Below, piece after piece: positions 7,258 to 10,742 of a DNA stretch of 10,742 nucleotides (its first letter is position 1; the number at the start of each line of letters is the position of its first letter). Under the pieces are notes generated by a model. The model had not been told where the DNA came from. It made no database searches and saw only the letters and a list, made by a program, of their open reading frames with translations. Source of the DNA: Ramlibacter sp. (lineage in GTDB: Bacteria; Pseudomonadota; Gammaproteobacteria; Burkholderiales; Burkholderiaceae_C); assembly GCA_021156245.1 (NCBI GenBank), contig JAJNBO010000140.1, positions 1 to 10,742 on the forward strand, given 5' to 3'. The translations under genes and the position numbers were made by a program.

Positions 7258-7587
7258 ATGACCCATACCATTGCCCAGATCGCCGTGATTGCCGCCTTCG
7301 CGGTGTCCGGCGCCGCCTTCGCCCAGAAAGCAGCGGAGACGACGAACACCCCGCAACGCGCCGGCGAAGCGAGCACCATGACCGGCGGCGCGCCCAACGC
7401 CAAGACGACCAACGCGACCACCACGTCGTCGACGGCGGGCAAGGCGAGCACTGCCGCAAGCGGTTCGAAGGGCACGACGTCGTCGTCAGGCAAGGGCAGC
7501 GCCAGCGCCACCACCAACGTTCCGGACCGCGCCGGCCAGGCCAGCACGATGACGAACGGCGTGCCGAACAAGAAGACGACGAACTGA
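7258..7587 (+). CDS. Small exported Thr/Ser/Ala-rich protein with a duplicated 25-residue repeat
   Basis: A 109-residue protein of no family I can name. Residues 1-22 are a clear Sec signal peptide (AIAQ-type hydrophobic core ending AAFA-QK), so the mature protein of about 87 residues is periplasmic or secreted. It has two copies of a 25-residue unit at 28-52 and 85-109, identical at 19 of 25 positions, with the pattern TTN-P-RAG-ASTMT-G-PN-KTTN. Between them is a low-complexity Thr/Ser/Gly/Ala linker with a decayed third copy around STAGKAST (58-65). There are no cysteines or aromatic residues in the mature part apart from the signal, and lysine and arginine outnumber acidic residues, so it is probably disordered and basic. 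The ATG at 7258 is supported by GGAGAG three bases before it. It stands alone after sugE and converges on the hydrolase gene. The function is unknown. Confidence 0.8.
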   Translation: MTHTIAQIAVIAAFAVSGAAFAQKAAETTNTPQRAGEASTMTGGAPNAKTTNATTTSSTAGKASTAASGSKGTTSSSGKGSASATTNVPDRAGQASTMTNGVPNKKTTN

Positions 7588-7589
7588 GG

Positions 7590-9104
7590 TCAACGGCTCG
7601 CGGGAACCGCCTGCATCAGCAACGACAGCGCCCGGATCATCCCCGCGGCGTACGCGGATTGCCCTTTCGAGTGGCCAATGCGCACGATCACCAGGTCGTG
7701 TGACGGCACGACGATCACGTACTGTCCGCCCGCGCCGAGCATGTAATAGGCCGAGGGGGGCAGGTACGGCAAGGCGCCGGTCTGGTTGAGCCAGAAGAAG
7801 CCCCCGTACACCGGGCGCTTGTCCGCCACCCAGGCCGGCGCTGGAGTGCTCACGAACCTGGTGAATCCCGCCGGCAGGATTCGCTCGCCGTTCCACATGC
7901 CGTCCTGCAGGTACAGGTTCCCCAGCCGCGCCCAGTCGCGCGCCGACATGAAGTCGTAGCCCTGGGTGAGGAAGCTGCCGTATGGATCGGTCTCCAGCAC
8001 CATGGACCGGATCCCGATCCGGTCGAACAGCTGCCGCTGGGGGAACGAGAGGTACTCCTCGCCTCGCTTCTGCGCCGCCAGCTTGACGAGATAGCTCGCG
8101 AGGACCGGGTCGGTATTGCGGTAGCGTCCCACCTTGCCGGGCGGCCATTCCTGCGGCCGTGTCGCCGCATAGTTGAAAGTGTCGATGCGCCCGGTGTACA
8201 TGTAGGTATGGTCCGGGTACGGGCCCTGCGGGTCGTAGTCGGGGTCGTCGGGCGACGTGATGCGAAGACCGCTGGACATGTTCAGGATGTGCGAGATGCG
8301 GATCTGCCGCCGGGGGTCGCCGACGCCTTGCCACTCGGGGATCGGCGCGGGCTCGTCCAGGCGGTAGTCGCCTTGCTGGATGAGCACCCCCATCAGCGTT
8401 GCGATCACGCTCTTGCCCATGGACCAGGACTCCAGCGGGGTCGAGGCGTTGATGCCATCCATGTAGCGTTCGCCCAGCAGGCGGCCCTTGTATGTCACCA
8501 CGAAGGCCGACGTGTACGCCGACGGCGACTCGAACGCCGCGTCGACGGCCATCTGCAGGCGAACCATGTCCACCCCCTGCGGCGGCGGTCCCGAAGGCAG
8601 CCGATCTCCCATGGGCCAAGGCGTCGACGCGGCGTCGGGCAGATTGGGCACGACCGTCACGGGGGTGAAGAGCACGTCGTCCCTCCCTCGCGGGAGGGTC
8701 ACGCAACCCTGCGATCCCAGATGCCTCGCAACCAGAGTCGGCCCGCGCGGGATCGTGATGCGCACTTCCTTCCTGCCCCGATCCACCACCGGGGTTTCCA
8801 CCCGCTGCCGCTGGTCGTAGGGTCCGACGAAGTACCCCAGGGTTTCCGCCGCCACCGCCGGGTCCACTCCGGTGATGAACACCGCGGAACACATCGTCTT
8901 GGCGTAGCCCGAGGTGTGGTGTTCCAGGACGTTGCCCGGAGGCGGGACGTAGGGGGTGTCCAGTTCCAGTGCATTGGCGCGCGCGATGAGGGCTTCGCGC
9001 GCCGGCAGGTCGGGCAGCGGCGCAGTGCCACCCCCACCGCCGCCGCAACCGGCGAAAAGCGCCAGGACGACAGCCCCGGCAGGGATTTCGATCAAGCGGC
9101 GCAC
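7590..9104 (-). CDS. Beta-lactamase-fold serine hydrolase, predicted lipoprotein
   Basis: A 504-residue member of the class C beta-lactamase/esterase (EstB-like) family. The nucleophile motif S227-M-G-K230 lies in SWSMGKSVIATLMG and the second motif Y327-R-N329 in GRYRNTDP. The usual KTG box is replaced by a glycine-rich LGAGGQY near 455-461, as in many esterases and peptidases of this fold. Residues 1-20 are a lipoprotein signal ending FAGC with C20 as the lipid-bearing residue, followed by a run of glycines, so it should be anchored in an outer or inner membrane facing the periplasm. About 150 residues before the catalytic domain are an extension I do not recognise. I chose the GTG at 9104 because GGGAG lies five bases upstream and the signal begins with MRRL there; an ATG at 9161 would add 19 poor residues. 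The substrate is unknown: an ester or a peptide is more likely than a beta-lactam. Confidence 0.87.
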   Translation of the reverse strand: MRRLIEIPAGAVVLALFAGCGGGGGGTAPLPDLPAREALIARANALELDTPYVPPPGNVLEHHTSGYAKTMCSAVFITGVDPAVAAETLGYFVGPYDQRQRVETPVVDRGRKEVRITIPRGPTLVARHLGSQGCVTLPRGRDDVLFTPVTVVPNLPDAASTPWPMGDRLPSGPPPQGVDMVRLQMAVDAAFESPSAYTSAFVVTYKGRLLGERYMDGINASTPLESWSMGKSVIATLMGVLIQQGDYRLDEPAPIPEWQGVGDPRRQIRISHILNMSSGLRITSPDDPDYDPQGPYPDHTYMYTGRIDTFNYAATRPQEWPPGKVGRYRNTDPVLASYLVKLAAQKRGEEYLSFPQRQLFDRIGIRSMVLETDPYGSFLTQGYDFMSARDWARLGNLYLQDGMWNGERILPAGFTRFVSTPAPAWVADKRPVYGGFFWLNQTGALPYLPPSAYYMLGAGGQYVIVVPSHDLVIVRIGHSKGQSAYAAGMIRALSLLMQAVPASR

Positions 9105-9171
9105 AGGAGCTCCCGACACACAGGTGGAAGCCATTCTCCGCGAGAGGTCCCGCGCGCGCAACTCGCCGCTT
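9105..9171 (-). other. Gap between ligC and the hydrolase gene
   Basis: Sixty-seven bases with the hydrolase ribosome-binding site (GGGAG at 9110-9114). A GC-rich stretch near 9140-9160 could form only a weak four-base-pair stem with no T tract, so I do not call a terminator. Transcripts of the lig operon may run into the hydrolase gene. Confidence 0.4.

Positions 9172-10742
<1,571 letters not shown>

Noticed and set aside
7588..7589. A bidirectional terminator between the convergent repeat-protein and hydrolase genes
   Set aside because: The stops are only two bases apart, and no stem with a T tract is visible in either flanking 3' end.
9105..9161. A longer N-terminus for the serine hydrolase starting at the ATG at 9161
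   Set aside because: It would place 19 polar residues before a lipoprotein signal, whereas the GTG at 9104 has a good ribosome-binding site and gives a normal signal peptide.

Overview
The window is high-GC DNA (roughly 70% by eye). It has the dense gene packing and the enzyme repertoire of a betaproteobacterium of the order Burkholderiales, probably Comamonadaceae. The clearest taxonomic pointers are the protocatechuate 4,5-cleavage genes at the right end (ligB/pmdB then ligC/pmdC, the order I recall for Comamonas-type pmd clusters) and the SugE exporter behind a guanidine-II riboswitch. The genus is inference.

Left block, minus strand (1-4254), read right to left: a class I SAM-dependent methyltransferase with a damaged 5' end, an exported vanadium-haloperoxidase/PAP2-type protein fused to a C-terminal DUF3455 domain, an FAD/NAD(P)-binding oxidoreductase, and the start of an MFS transporter of the YbjJ type. 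Gaps of 24, 1 and 25 bases suggest one operon. A divergent plus-strand gene (from about 4377) encodes a BTAD/SARP-like regulator with a FlgO/TolB-like middle domain and TPR-like C-terminus. It is the natural candidate to control the block. The set reads as a small oxidation/methylation/export system, but no substrate can be assigned.

Middle block, plus strand (4377-7587): the regulator is followed with no gap by a small VOC-fold protein. Next come a two-hairpin guanidine-II (mini-ykkC) riboswitch, the guanidinium exporter sugE (gdx), and a small exported Thr/Ser/Ala-rich protein built from two copies of a 25-residue repeat.

Right block, minus strand (7590-10742): a beta-lactamase-fold serine hydrolase with a lipoprotein signal converges on the repeat protein with a 2-base gap. 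To its right are ligC (dehydrogenase for the protocatechuate ring-cleavage product) and the 3' part of ligB (protocatechuate 4,5-dioxygenase beta chain), which overlap by four bases. These two belong to an aromatic-acid catabolic operon that continues beyond the right edge.

There is no gene-free stretch longer than 300 bases. I saw no tRNA, rRNA, insertion sequence or CRISPR array. The observations most worth following up are the haloperoxidase-DUF3455 fusion and its cluster, the disrupted methyltransferase start, the riboswitch, and the repeat protein.
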